Source of the DNA: Streptomyces sp. SPB074
Lineage (GTDB): Bacteria; Actinomycetota; Actinomycetes; Streptomycetales; Streptomycetaceae
Reading direction: 5' to 3'
DNA length: 64,000 bases
Assembly: GCF_000154905.1 (NCBI RefSeq)
Contig: NZ_GG770539.1
Location: forward strand, 1,391,598 to 1,455,597
Below the pieces are notes generated by a model. It was not told the DNA's origin. It did no database searches and was given only the letters and a program-made list of their open reading frames with translations. Position numbers and translations under genes: made by a program. The number at the start of each line of letters is the position of its first letter. Position 1 is the first letter of the stretch. Shown here one piece after another: positions 8,319 through 16,337 of this stretch.

Positions 8319-9572
8319 ATGAGGGAGCTGGGTGAAGTAGCTGTATGGTCCGCGGAGTTGGAGGCTGTGTTCGCTCGGGTCGCGGGTCGGTTTGCTCGGG
8401 CGGATCTGCGGTGGCGGATGCGGGATTACGTTCGGGGTCTGCTGGCTCGTGTGGCGCGTAAGAACGGCTGGCAGCTCGCGGAGTGGGCGGGGCACCGTAG
8501 TCCTGACGGGTTCCAGCGGCTGCTGAACTCCAGCGTCTGGGATGCGGACGCGGTGCGGGACGATGTCCGCGAGTATGTGGCCGAGGTGCTCGGTGATGAC
8601 GGGGTCCTGATCATCGATGACACCGGTTTCATCAAGAAGGGGATCACGTCGGCGGGTGTGGGCAGGCAGTACACCGGCACCTCGGGCAAGATCGACAATT
8701 GTCAGGTCGGGGTCTTCGCCGCCTACGCCACGTCTCGCGGACGTGCCCTGGTCGACCGGGAGCTGTATCTCCCGAAGGCGTGGACAGGGGATCGGGAACG
8801 CTGCCGGGCGGCGAAGGTTCCCGACGAGCGGGAGTTCGCGACCAAGGGTGAACTCGCGAGGGCGATGGTTACCCGGACGCTGGCCGCCGGTCTGCCGGCG
8901 CGGTGGGTGACGGCGGACGAGGCCTATGGGCAGGACTGGAAGTTCCGCCGCCTGCTGGAGGAACTCGATGTCGGTTACGTCGTCGCTGTTCCGAAGTCTC
9001 AGCAGGTCAAGAGCTTGACGGGGTTCTGGCGGATCGACGAGCTCATCGCCCAGGCGCCCCAGGATGCCTGGCAGCGGCTGTCCTGCGGCAACGGGGCCAA
9101 GGGCCCCAGGGTCTACGACTGGGCGAGCGCGAGACTGCCGTCGATCGCCCTCTTCGACGGCGACGAGTCAGCCCACCACCGATGGGTGCTGGCCCGGCGC
9201 AGCGTGGCACGGCCCGAGGAGACCGCCTACTACTTCGCCTACGCGCCCACGAGCACCACTGTCGCCGACCTGGTGCGGGCGGCCGGCACACGCTGGGCGA
9301 TCGAGGAATGCTTCCAGGCGGCGAAGAACGAGTGCGGCCTGGACGAGTACGAGGTCCGCCGCTACGTCGGCTGGTACCGGCACATCACCCTGGCCATGCT
9401 CGCCCACGCCGTCCTGACCTCACTCGCAGCCCAAGCCGCCGACGAGCCCGAAAAAGGGGGCTTTGGAAACGAACCTCTCTCGCCCCGCTCACCGTGGCAG
9501 AAATCAGACGCCTCCTGGACACTCTCCTTCCCCGCCCCCGACCCCACCCCGACCCAGTCACCCACGCACTGA
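8319..9572 (+). CDS. IS701-family transposase, C-terminus apparently frameshifted
   Basis: The DDE-type core is visible: LIIDDTGFIKKG (first Asp), VTADEAYG (second Asp), and TRWAIEECFQAAKNECGLDEYEVR (Glu with the family's YREK-like context). The literal frame ends in low-complexity GNEPLSPRSPWQKSD... to 9572. The family's usual C-terminus (PLTVAEIRRLLDTLL, then ALKWSAWRRHHQA and RRCHYQ) is instead found intact in the -1 frame from about 9465 to 9630. The switch point is the run GAAAAAGGGGGC (9450-9461), so either a -1 programmed slip or a one-base indel explains it. The protein catalyses cut-and-paste transposition of the element. Confidence 0.85.
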   Translation: MRELGEVAVWSAELEAVFARVAGRFARADLRWRMRDYVRGLLARVARKNGWQLAEWAGHRSPDGFQRLLNSSVWDADAVRDDVREYVAEVLGDDGVLIIDDTGFIKKGITSAGVGRQYTGTSGKIDNCQVGVFAAYATSRGRALVDRELYLPKAWTGDRERCRAAKVPDEREFATKGELARAMVTRTLAAGLPARWVTADEAYGQDWKFRRLLEELDVGYVVAVPKSQQVKSLTGFWRIDELIAQAPQDAWQRLSCGNGAKGPRVYDWASARLPSIALFDGDESAHHRWVLARRSVARPEETAYYFAYAPTSTTVADLVRAAGTRWAIEECFQAAKNECGLDEYEVRRYVGWYRHITLAMLAHAVLTSLAAQAADEPEKGGFGNEPLSPRSPWQKSDASWTLSFPAPDPTPTQSPTH

Positions 9573-9633
9573 AGTGGTCAGCCTGGAGAAGACACCACCA
9601 AGCCACCGCCCGCCGCTGCCACTACCAAAAACG

Positions 9634-9663
9634 CAGCTCAGGACACGAACCGCTGCTGGAGTA
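9634..9663 (-). repeat. Right terminal inverted repeat of the IS
   Basis: Thirty bases ending GCTGGAGTA, perfect inverted match to 8269-8298. Confidence 0.95.
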
Positions 9664-9667
9664 CTAG
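9664..9667. repeat. Target-site duplication CTAG, right copy
   Basis: Second copy of CTAG. Read on the minus strand, its TAG is also the stop codon of the CobW-type GTPase gene. Confidence 0.85.
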
Positions 9668-10854
9668 AACGCGAGCCCGGCCCGGGACTCGGCTCCGGGG
9701 TCGGGGTCGGGGTCGCGCTCGTGCGGGGGCTCGGGCTCGTGCTCGGGCCCTGTGCCGTCGCCGAGGTCCGCCTCCGGGTCCCGTACGTACCGCAGCACGC
9801 CCCACATGCGGCGCTGACCGTCCGCGTCCGCTCCCCCGGCGAGCGTCAACGCGTCGGGCGCGGCGGCCAGTTCCTCCTCGCGGCAGGCATCGAGCGCGGC
9901 GGCGACGCGGCCGGCGTCGATCCCCGCGCCGATGAGCACGAGCTCGGTACGGCGGGGCGCGCCCTCGGGCCAGGGCTCGGGGACGAAGCCGAGGAAGCGG
10001 CCCACGGTGTGCACACCGTAGCGGTGGAGCGGATCGGCGGCGCCGAAGTCCACGTATCCCTTGATCCGGTAGAGGCCGTCGGGGCGCCCTTCCAGGAAGG
10101 ACATGAGCCGGACGGGGTCGAGCGGCGTCTCGTAGCTCCGCGCCACGCTCTCGTATCCCTCGTGCAGGTGCGGGGCGGGCTCCTCCTCGGCGCGCAGGTC
10201 GTCGAAGGAGAGCTGTCCGCGCCGCTCGGTGACGGGGCGGCGGTCGAAGAGCAGTTCCGGGTCAAGGCGTCCGTGCGTGACGGGCACGACGGCCGCACCG
10301 CGCGCCAGGCAGCGGACCTCGGCGAGCAGGGCCGCGCGTTCGGCGCCGGTGATCCGGTCGGTCTTGTTGAGGACGACGAGGTCGGCGACCGCGAGCCGGG
10401 TGCCCAGCCCCGGGTGGCGGGCGCGGGTCGCCGGGAACTCGGCCGCGTCGACGACCTCCACCAGCCCGCCGTAGACGAGTCGCGGATTGTCCCCGGCGAG
10501 GACCATCCGGACCAGCTCGGCCGGCTCCGCGAGGCCGCTCGCCTCGATGACGACGAGGTCGACACGCAGCCCGGGCGCGGTGAGCCGGGCGAGCTGTTCG
10601 TCCAGTTCGCTCACATCGACGGCGCAGCACAGGCAGCCGTTCCCGAGCGAGACCGTCGAGCCCGCCTGGCCGGCGACGGCCATCGCGTCGATCTCGATGC
10701 TGCCGAAGTCGTTGACGAGCACCGCGATCCGGCTGCCCCGGCTGCTGTGGAGCAGGTGGTTGAGCACCGTGGTCTTCCCGGCCCCGAGGAACCCGGACAG
10801 CACCACGACAGGAATCTGCCGCGCGGCGGCACCTTCTGATTCTTCCGCTGTCAC
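9664..10854 (-). CDS. CobW/G3E-family P-loop GTPase (metal-insertase type)
   Basis: A 396-residue G3E GTPase: Walker A GFLGAGKTT (21-29), metal-binding CxCC motif NGCLCC (71-76), NKTD specificity motif, and a C-terminal CobW_C domain ending in an acidic Glu/Pro/Asp tail. Family members are metallochaperones that hand zinc or cobalt to target enzymes; which metal cannot be told because there is no His-rich loop and no neighbouring metalloenzyme. The start is GTG at 10854. The stop codon is formed by the IS target duplication, so the insertion left the frame intact and the C-terminus unaltered. Confidence 0.88.
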   Translation of the reverse strand: MTAEESEGAAARQIPVVVLSGFLGAGKTTVLNHLLHSSRGSRIAVLVNDFGSIEIDAMAVAGQAGSTVSLGNGCLCCAVDVSELDEQLARLTAPGLRVDLVVIEASGLAEPAELVRMVLAGDNPRLVYGGLVEVVDAAEFPATRARHPGLGTRLAVADLVVLNKTDRITGAERAALLAEVRCLARGAAVVPVTHGRLDPELLFDRRPVTERRGQLSFDDLRAEEEPAPHLHEGYESVARSYETPLDPVRLMSFLEGRPDGLYRIKGYVDFGAADPLHRYGVHTVGRFLGFVPEPWPEGAPRRTELVLIGAGIDAGRVAAALDACREEELAAAPDALTLAGGADADGQRRMWGVLRYVRDPEADLGDGTGPEHEPEPPHERDPDPDPGAESRAGLAF

Positions 10855-11022
10855 CGCCCCAGCCTACGAAGTCGCGGCCGGACGTTTCCCGCACGCCCCG
10901 CACGCCCCGCGCTCACCACGTCCGGCCCGCACCGGCGGCGACCGCGCACGCTGCCCGGCGCGCTGCCGTCGCTCCACGACCGGGCCCGGCGCGCCGCCCC
11001 GCAGGGCGTGCGCCGCGCCGGT

Positions 11023-12030
11023 TCAGCGCGGCGCCTGGCCCGTGGAGCCGCGCACCACCAGCTCCGGCTCGAACAGCAGTTCCTCGACCGTCGCCGTCGC
11101 CCCCGCGATCTGCACCGCGAGCAGATCCACCGCGGCCCGCCCCATCGCCTCGATGGGCTGGCGCACGGTCGTGAGCGGCGGCTCCGTGCAGTTCATGAAC
11201 GCGGAGTCGTCGAAACCGACCACGGACACCTCGCCGGGCACCGACAGCCCGCGCCGCTTCGCCGCGCGGACGACCCCGAGCGCGTAGGGGTCGCTCGCGC
11301 ACACGAAGCCGGTCACCCCCTGGTCGAGGAGCCGGGCCGCCGCGGCCTGCCCGCCCTCCAGCGAGAACATCGCCCGGACCACGTGCGCCTCGGGCAGCTC
11401 GCGGCCCTCCGCCGCGGCGAGCTGCCGGGCGGCGGCGAGCTTGCGCTGCGAGGGGACGTGGTCGGCCGGGCCGAGGACCAGACCGATGCGCTCGTGGCCG
11501 AGCGAGGACAGGTGGCGCCACGCCTGCTCGACCGCGACGGCGTCGTCGCAGGAGACGCCGGGGAAGCCGAGCTGCTCGATCGCCGCGTTGATGAGCACGA
11601 CCGGAATCCGGCGCTCCGCGAGCCTGCGGTAGTGGTCGTGCGGCGCCTCGGCCTGCGCGTACAGCCCACCCGCGAAGACCACGCCGGAGACCTGCTGCTG
11701 GAGGAGGAGATCGACGTAGTCGGCCTCGGAGACGCCCCCCTTGGTCTGCGTGCAGAGCACGGGCGTGAGGCCCTGCTGCGCGAGCGCCCCGCCGATGACC
11801 TCGGCGAAGGCCGGGAAGATCGGGTTCTGCAACTCGGGCAGGACGAGGCCGACGAGCCGGGCCCGCTCTCCGCGCAACTGCGTGGGCCGCTCGTAACCGA
11901 GCACGTCGAGCGCCGAGAGCACCGCTTGGCGCGTGTTTTCGGACACCCCCGGCTTCCCGTTGAGGACTCGGCTGACCGTGGCCTCGCTGACTCCGACCTT
12001 CTGGGCCACTTGGGCTAGTCGACGTGTCAT
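11023..12030 (-). CDS. LacI-family transcriptional regulator
   Basis: The N-terminal LacI helix-turn-helix (LAQVAQKVGVSEATVSRVLNGKPGVSENTRQ is split here into LAQVAQKVGVSEATVSRVL and the hinge region) is followed by a periplasmic-binding-protein-like effector domain of about 270 residues (VGLVLPELQNPIFPAFAEVI, VSVVGFDDSAFMNCTEPPLTTVRQP). It probably senses a sugar. No sugar operon adjoins it, so it may act at a distance. A palindrome 23 bp upstream of its start (12053-12069) is the obvious autoregulatory operator. Confidence 0.9.
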   Translation of the reverse strand: MTRRLAQVAQKVGVSEATVSRVLNGKPGVSENTRQAVLSALDVLGYERPTQLRGERARLVGLVLPELQNPIFPAFAEVIGGALAQQGLTPVLCTQTKGGVSEADYVDLLLQQQVSGVVFAGGLYAQAEAPHDHYRRLAERRIPVVLINAAIEQLGFPGVSCDDAVAVEQAWRHLSSLGHERIGLVLGPADHVPSQRKLAAARQLAAAEGRELPEAHVVRAMFSLEGGQAAAARLLDQGVTGFVCASDPYALGVVRAAKRRGLSVPGEVSVVGFDDSAFMNCTEPPLTTVRQPIEAMGRAAVDLLAVQIAGATATVEELLFEPELVVRGSTGQAPR

Positions 12031-12052
12031 GGCCGAAAGATTAGCGCAAGAG

Positions 12053-12069
12053 CCGCAAGCGGTTTGCGG
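12053..12069. promoter_or_regulatory. Candidate operator for the LacI-type regulator
   Basis: CCGCAA-GCGGT-TTGCGG, a 6-bp inverted repeat with a 5-bp centre, 23 bp upstream of the regulator's start. LacI-family proteins bind such short palindromes and usually autoregulate; the assignment is by position only. Confidence 0.4.
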
Positions 12070-12305
12070 GGATACTGAAAATTACGCCGCCGACTTCCGC
12101 CGGATTCTGCTCGTCCTGCCGCGTCCGCCGCGCACGAATGTCACCACGGCCGCCGCGCACGCCTGTCACCTGTCACCTGTCACCGCGCCCGCGCGCACGC
12201 CTGTCGCTACGGCTCGCGCGCGCCTGTCACCGCGCCCGCCCCGCGCGCCCGTCACCGGGGCGGCAGCGCTCGTGGTGCGGCGGGCGAGGCGCGACCGCGT
12301 TCCGG

Positions 12306-12324
12306 TGCGGTTAGGCTCACCTTC
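12306..12324 (+). promoter_or_regulatory. Iron box (DmdR1/IdeR-type operator) overlapping a leaderless promoter
   Basis: TGCGGTTAGGCTCACCTTC matches 15 of 19 positions of the actinobacterial iron box TTAGGTTAGGCTCACCTAA. It contains TAGGCT (12312-12317), a good -10 hexamer placed so that transcription would start at about the GTG codon at 12325, giving a leaderless mRNA. Repressor bound here would cover the -10 element. Confidence 0.65.
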
Positions 12325-13263
12325 GTGAGTATGTGTGCCAATGCCTCGCGTGTCCTCGACGAGCCCGTCGCCGGTACGGCGGCCACCGCCCGCACCTGGC
12401 TCCTCGTGGAACAGCCGGGCCCCTGGGGCGCCAAGGCACTGACCTCCAGCCGCCTCGATCCCGGTCTCGGGCGACGGCTGGAGGAGGCCGCGCGGGGCAC
12501 CGGGGTGCGTCTCGGTCTCATCCGCCGCCCCGGTCGCACGGAGCCCGCGACCACCCGCCGGGTCTTGGCCGCGCACGTCGTGCCCGGGCAGGGCTGGGTG
12601 CACGAGGCAAGGATCGAGGACCCGGAACAGCTCCTGAGCCTGAACCTCAAGGAACTGGGCGGCGGGACGGCAGCTTCCTTCACCGGCCGGGCCGGCGGCC
12701 TCGGCGGCACCCCGTACACCGGCGCCCCGCTCGTCTGCGTCTGCGCCAACGGCAAGCGGGACCGCTGCTGCGCGCTCCTCGGCCGCCCCCTCGCGGCGGA
12801 GCTGAGCGCGGCCGACACCGAAGGCGTCTGGGAGGTGACGCACCTCGGCGGTCACCGCTTCTCCCCCACCCTGCTCGTCCTCCCGTACGGCTACGCCTAC
12901 GGTCGCGCCGACGCCGCGCTCGCGCGGGCTGCCCAGCGCGCCGCCGCTTCGGGGCGCGTGCTCCTCGACGGCTGCCGGGGCCGCTCCTCGTGGGAACGCC
13001 CCGAGCAGGCGGCCGAACTGACGGTACGTGCGGAGACGGGCGAGGAACGGGCGGAGGTCCTGACCGCGTGCGGCCTGCCGCCGGGCGAGGACCCCGCGCT
13101 GCGTCGCGTCCGCGTCGCACACGCCGACGGCCGCCGTTGGACGGCCGACGTGCTGCGTACGGCCACCGGCGAGGCACGCCCGGAGAGCTGCGGCGCGGCC
13201 CTCGGCCTCCCGGCCCGCTTCGAGGTCGTGCGGCTGACGGCCGAAGCCCCCGCCGCAGGCTGA
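12325..13263 (+). CDS. Suc_Fer-like (sucrase/ferredoxin-like) thioredoxin-fold iron-sulfur protein
   Basis: A 312-residue protein with the family's cysteine and histidine motifs: LVCVCANGKRDRCC (Cys138, Cys140, Cys148, Cys149) and THLGGHRF (His173, His177), which in relatives such as yeast Apd1 hold a [2Fe-2S] cluster in a thioredoxin-like fold. The biochemical role in bacteria is not settled; a redox function in iron handling is plausible because the promoter overlaps an iron box. GTG at 12325 has no Shine-Dalgarno and coincides with the predicted transcription start; ATG at 12331 is the alternative. Confidence 0.8.
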   Translation: MSMCANASRVLDEPVAGTAATARTWLLVEQPGPWGAKALTSSRLDPGLGRRLEEAARGTGVRLGLIRRPGRTEPATTRRVLAAHVVPGQGWVHEARIEDPEQLLSLNLKELGGGTAASFTGRAGGLGGTPYTGAPLVCVCANGKRDRCCALLGRPLAAELSAADTEGVWEVTHLGGHRFSPTLLVLPYGYAYGRADAALARAAQRAAASGRVLLDGCRGRSSWERPEQAAELTVRAETGEERAEVLTACGLPPGEDPALRRVRVAHADGRRWTADVLRTATGEARPESCGAALGLPARFEVVRLTAEAPAAG

Positions 13264-13270
13264 ACACGCC

Positions 13271-13308
13271 TACGGGGCGCCTCCCCACGAAGGAGAGAAC
13301 GCCCCGTA
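13271..13308. terminator. Bidirectional terminator hairpin
   Basis: TACGGGGCG (13271-13279) pairs with CGCCCCGTA (13300-13308) just after the Suc_Fer-like stop, between convergent genes. Confidence 0.55.
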
Positions 13309-13397
13309 CCCGTACCTCGCGCGGCCCGGACCGGGCGGGGCAGCGGCTCACCGCCGCAGCGGCCGCCACCCGGACGCGGCCTGACAGCGCATGGGGC

Positions 13398-14990
13398 TCA
13401 GACCGCTCCCGCGCCGGTGAGGGAACGGACCTCGGTCTCGGCGTGCTTCGCCTCGTCCGGCGTCTCCTTGGACGTGATCGTCCCGATCCAGCCGAAGAGG
13501 AAGCCGAGCGGGATGGAGACGAGCCCCGGGTTCTCCAGCGGGAAGACGTGGAAGTCGACGCCGGAGACGATGGAGTCGGGGCCGCCGGAGACGACGGGCG
13601 AGAAGAGCACGAGCAGCAGCGCGGGCGCGAGCCCGCCGTAGACGGACCAGGCCCCGCCCCGCACGGTGAACCGGCGCCAGAAGAGCGAGTAGAGCAGGAT
13701 CGGCAGGTTCGCCGAGGCCGCGACCGCGAAGGCGAGGCCCACCAGGAAGGCGACGTTCAGATCGCTCACGAGCAGGCTCAGCACGATCGCGAGCACGCCG
13801 ATACCGGCTGCGGCGAGCCTCGCCACCGCGACCTCGCTGCGCTGCTTGCGTCCGGGGCGGTGCAGCGTCGCGTAGAGGTCGTGGGCGACGGAAGCGGAGG
13901 ACGCGAGCGTGATGCCCGCGACGACGGCGAGGATCGTGGCGAAGGCGACCGCGGCGAGCACGGCGAAGAGCACCGTGCCTCCCGTGGAGTTCTCGCCCCC
14001 GCCGAGGTCGAGGGCGAGCAGCGGGATCGCCGTGTTCCCCGCCGCGTTGGACCGCCGCACCTCGTCCGAGCCGACGAGCGCCGCGGCACCGAAGCCCAGC
14101 ACGATCGTCATGAGGTAGAAGGCCCCGATGAGGCCGATCGACCACACCACCGATCGCCGCGCGGCGCGCGCGGTCGGCACGGTGTAGAAGCGCGACAGGA
14201 TGTGCGGCAGGCCCGCCGTGCCGAGGACGAGAGCAAGACCGAGGCTGATGAAGTCGAAGCGGGAGGTCCAGTCCCCGCCGTACTGGAGGCCCGGCTTGAG
14301 GAAGTCCATGCCGTGTCCGCTGCGTTCGGCGGCGCTCTTGAGGAGCTGGTTCACGTCGCCGTGGAAGCGGAGCAGGACGAGGACGGTCAGGGTGATCGCC
14401 CCGGCCATCAGGAGCACCGCCTTGACGATCTGAATCCACGTCGTGGCCCGCATCCCGCCGAAGGAGACGTAGATGATCATGAGCGCGCCCACGCCGATGA
14501 CGGTCCACACCCGTGCCGCGCCACTCGTGCCGCCGAGGAGCAGGGCCACCAGGGAGCCCGCGCCGACCATCTGCGCAACCAGGTAGAGCACCGAGACGGT
14601 GACCGAGGCGGACCCCGTCGCGACCCGCAGCCGGGGCGCGCTCATCCGCGCGGCCACCACGTCCGCCAGGGTGAACCGGCCGCAGTTGCGCACCAGTTCG
14701 GCGACGAGCAGCAGGACGACGAGCCAGGCGACGAGGAAGCCGACCGAGTAGAGCAGCCCGTCGTACCCGACGAGGGCGATGAGGCCCGCGATGCCCAGGA
14801 ACGAGGCGGCGGACATGTAGTCGCCCGCGATGGCGAATCCGTTCTCCATCGGCGTGAAGAGCCGCCCGCCGGCGTAGAACTCCTCGGCGGAGCCGTGCCT
14901 GTTGCGGCTGACCCAGGTCGTGATGCCCAGAGTGACCACTACGAAGGCGCTGAACAGCACCAGCGCCAGAGTCTCGTGGTTGCTGCTCAA
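13398..14990 (-). CDS. Cation/acetate-type sodium:solute symporter (SSS family)
   Basis: About 530 residues with 13 hydrophobic segments and SSS-family signatures (EEFYAGGRLFTPMENGFAIAGDYMSAASFLG; GTAGLPHILSRFYTVP). Together with the DUF485 protein encoded just upstream it matches the ActP/YjcH arrangement for uptake of acetate or another short monocarboxylate. The start is assigned to TTG at 14990: it overlaps the DUF485 stop as TTGA and has GAGGAG seven bases upstream. The open frame extends 31 codons further upstream but lacks a ribosome site. It is the last gene of a five-gene operon with a two-component system. Confidence 0.88.
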   Translation of the reverse strand: MSSNHETLALVLFSAFVVVTLGITTWVSRNRHGSAEEFYAGGRLFTPMENGFAIAGDYMSAASFLGIAGLIALVGYDGLLYSVGFLVAWLVVLLLVAELVRNCGRFTLADVVAARMSAPRLRVATGSASVTVSVLYLVAQMVGAGSLVALLLGGTSGAARVWTVIGVGALMIIYVSFGGMRATTWIQIVKAVLLMAGAITLTVLVLLRFHGDVNQLLKSAAERSGHGMDFLKPGLQYGGDWTSRFDFISLGLALVLGTAGLPHILSRFYTVPTARAARRSVVWSIGLIGAFYLMTIVLGFGAAALVGSDEVRRSNAAGNTAIPLLALDLGGGENSTGGTVLFAVLAAVAFATILAVVAGITLASSASVAHDLYATLHRPGRKQRSEVAVARLAAAGIGVLAIVLSLLVSDLNVAFLVGLAFAVAASANLPILLYSLFWRRFTVRGGAWSVYGGLAPALLLVLFSPVVSGGPDSIVSGVDFHVFPLENPGLVSIPLGFLFGWIGTITSKETPDEAKHAETEVRSLTGAGAV

Positions 14991-15463
14991 CGCCGCACTC
15001 CTCGCGTCATCTCCTGTGTGTCCCAGCGCAGTTCGAGCGCCGCCCGGTCCCGGCGAAGCCTGGCGTGACGGGCGTAGGCCCACGTCAGCAGGAAGGTGGT
15101 GAGGAACTGCGCGAGTCCCGCCACCATCGCGATGTTGATGACCCCGGCGACCGGCCGGCCCATCAGGTCCGGCGCCATCGTCGCGGCGACCACGTAGGCG
15201 ACGTACCAGAGGAAGAACGCCGCCGCCGCCGGGAAGGCGAAGCTGCGATACCGGCGACGCACTTCCTGGAAAGCGGGGCTGTGCTGCACCTCCAGGTAGA
15301 CGTCCGCCGCCCGACGGGCCGGCTCCGGCTCGGAGGCGGGTGCGGGAACGGTGGGTGCCGGGGCTCTGGCCCCGTCCGTTCCGTTCCAGCCGGAGGCGAG
15401 GGAATCCCGCCAGGGGTCGTCGAGCCGGACCTGTCCGGCTTCACGACCATCGTGCTTTTCCAC
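14987..15463 (-). CDS. DUF485-family membrane protein
   Basis: A 158-residue protein with a disordered Pro/Ala/Glu N-terminus and a C-terminal DUF485 domain (VQHSPAFQEVRRRYRSFAFPA, then two transmembrane helices, including FFLWYVAYVVAATMAP). DUF485 proteins accompany acetate symporters. GTG at 15463 is chosen because AAGGAG lies six bases upstream; the open frame runs upstream into the response-regulator gene. Its stop overlaps the symporter's start. Confidence 0.85.
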   Translation of the reverse strand: MEKHDGREAGQVRLDDPWRDSLASGWNGTDGARAPAPTVPAPASEPEPARRAADVYLEVQHSPAFQEVRRRYRSFAFPAAAAFFLWYVAYVVAATMAPDLMGRPVAGVINIAMVAGLAQFLTTFLLTWAYARHARLRRDRAALELRWDTQEMTRGVRR

Positions 15464-15557
15464 CGAACTCTCCTTGTCCGCGGCGAGCTGAGCCGCGAGC
15501 ACAAGAATGAGCAGTGCGGAAAGACCCGAGGCGCCCAGGACCGGAAATTTCACCCTT

Positions 15558-16337
15558 TCAGGTGAGAGCGGAACCCGGTGGCGTAACCATCCCGTGCAGA
15601 TAGGCATATCGGACAGCCTGTGCGCGATCACGAAGGCCCGCTTTGGCGAACAGATTGTTGATGTGGGTCTTCACCGTGGCGGCGGACACATGGAGCGCAC
15701 GTGCGATGTCCGCGTTGCTCAGCCCCTGCGCGATGAGCACCAGCACCTCAACCTCCCGCGCCGTCAGCCCGTCCGGCGGCACAGTTCCGGCCCCGTCCTT
15801 CTGAAGGCCCCGTGGCCGCGACGCCGCTGCTCCTGACGCCGCGCCCCGGTCGGCGCCCGCGGTGTCCTCCCCCGACCGGCCCGGCGCCGCCCGGCCCCGC
15901 TCGTCGGCCGGGCCCTCGCCCGCGATCCGGTCGAGAAGGCGCCGCTGAATCCCCGGCGCGAGCCCCGCCTCGCCCGACAGCACGTCCTCGATGGCCCGCA
16001 CGATCTCCGCGCCCCCGGCGTCCTTGGTGAGATACCCCCTGGCCCCCGCGCGCAGGGCCGGGAAGAGGTCCTGGTCGTCCGCGTACGTGGTGAGGACGAC
16101 CACTTGTGTCCCCGGGTGCTCCGCCCGGATTCTGTGCGTCGCCTCCACCCCGTCGCACCGCGGCATCCGCAGGTCCATGAGGACCACGTCGGGGCCGAGC
16201 TCCCCCACGAGGCGCACCGCTTCCTCGCCGTCCCGCGCCGAGCCCACCACCTCGATCCCCGGCAGCAGGCCGAGCAGCATCACGATGCCCTCACGGACCA
16301 CCGACTGGTCGTCGGCGACCACCACCCGCGCGCTCAC
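15558..16337 (-). CDS. NarL/FixJ-family response regulator
   Basis: The receiver domain has the acidic pair Asp9-Asp10, phospho-acceptor Asp55 (VVLMDLRMP) and Lys105 (YLTKDAGG). A LuxR-type helix-turn-helix follows at the C-terminus (LTAREVEVLVLIAQGLSNAD, VSAATVKTHINNLFAKAGL). The linker between the domains is unusually long, about 60 residues of Gly/Ala/Arg. It is translationally coupled (ATGA, 16334-16337) to the histidine kinase. Its likely target is its own operon, whose promoter region carries a repeated palindrome. Confidence 0.92.
   Translation of the reverse strand: MSARVVVADDQSVVREGIVMLLGLLPGIEVVGSARDGEEAVRLVGELGPDVVLMDLRMPRCDGVEATHRIRAEHPGTQVVVLTTYADDQDLFPALRAGARGYLTKDAGGAEIVRAIEDVLSGEAGLAPGIQRRLLDRIAGEGPADERGRAAPGRSGEDTAGADRGAASGAAASRPRGLQKDGAGTVPPDGLTAREVEVLVLIAQGLSNADIARALHVSAATVKTHINNLFAKAGLRDRAQAVRYAYLHGMVTPPGSALT

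Larger units (their letters stand above)
8269..9663 (+). mobile_element. IS701-family insertion sequence, 1395 bp, complete ends
   Basis: Bounded by perfect 30-bp terminal inverted repeats (8269-8298 beginning TACTCCAGCAGCGG; 9634-9663 its reverse complement) and flanked by a CTAG duplication. It contains one transposase gene on the plus strand. The perfect ends and duplication indicate a recent insertion. It lies between convergent parC and the CobW gene, so neither is interrupted: the right CTAG copy still supplies the TAG stop of the CobW gene. Confidence 0.95.

Noticed and set aside
12333-15068. 911-codon plus-strand frame over the Suc_Fer and symporter genes
   Set aside because: Arg/Pro/Gly/His-rich shadow crossing two real genes and a terminator; no domain character.
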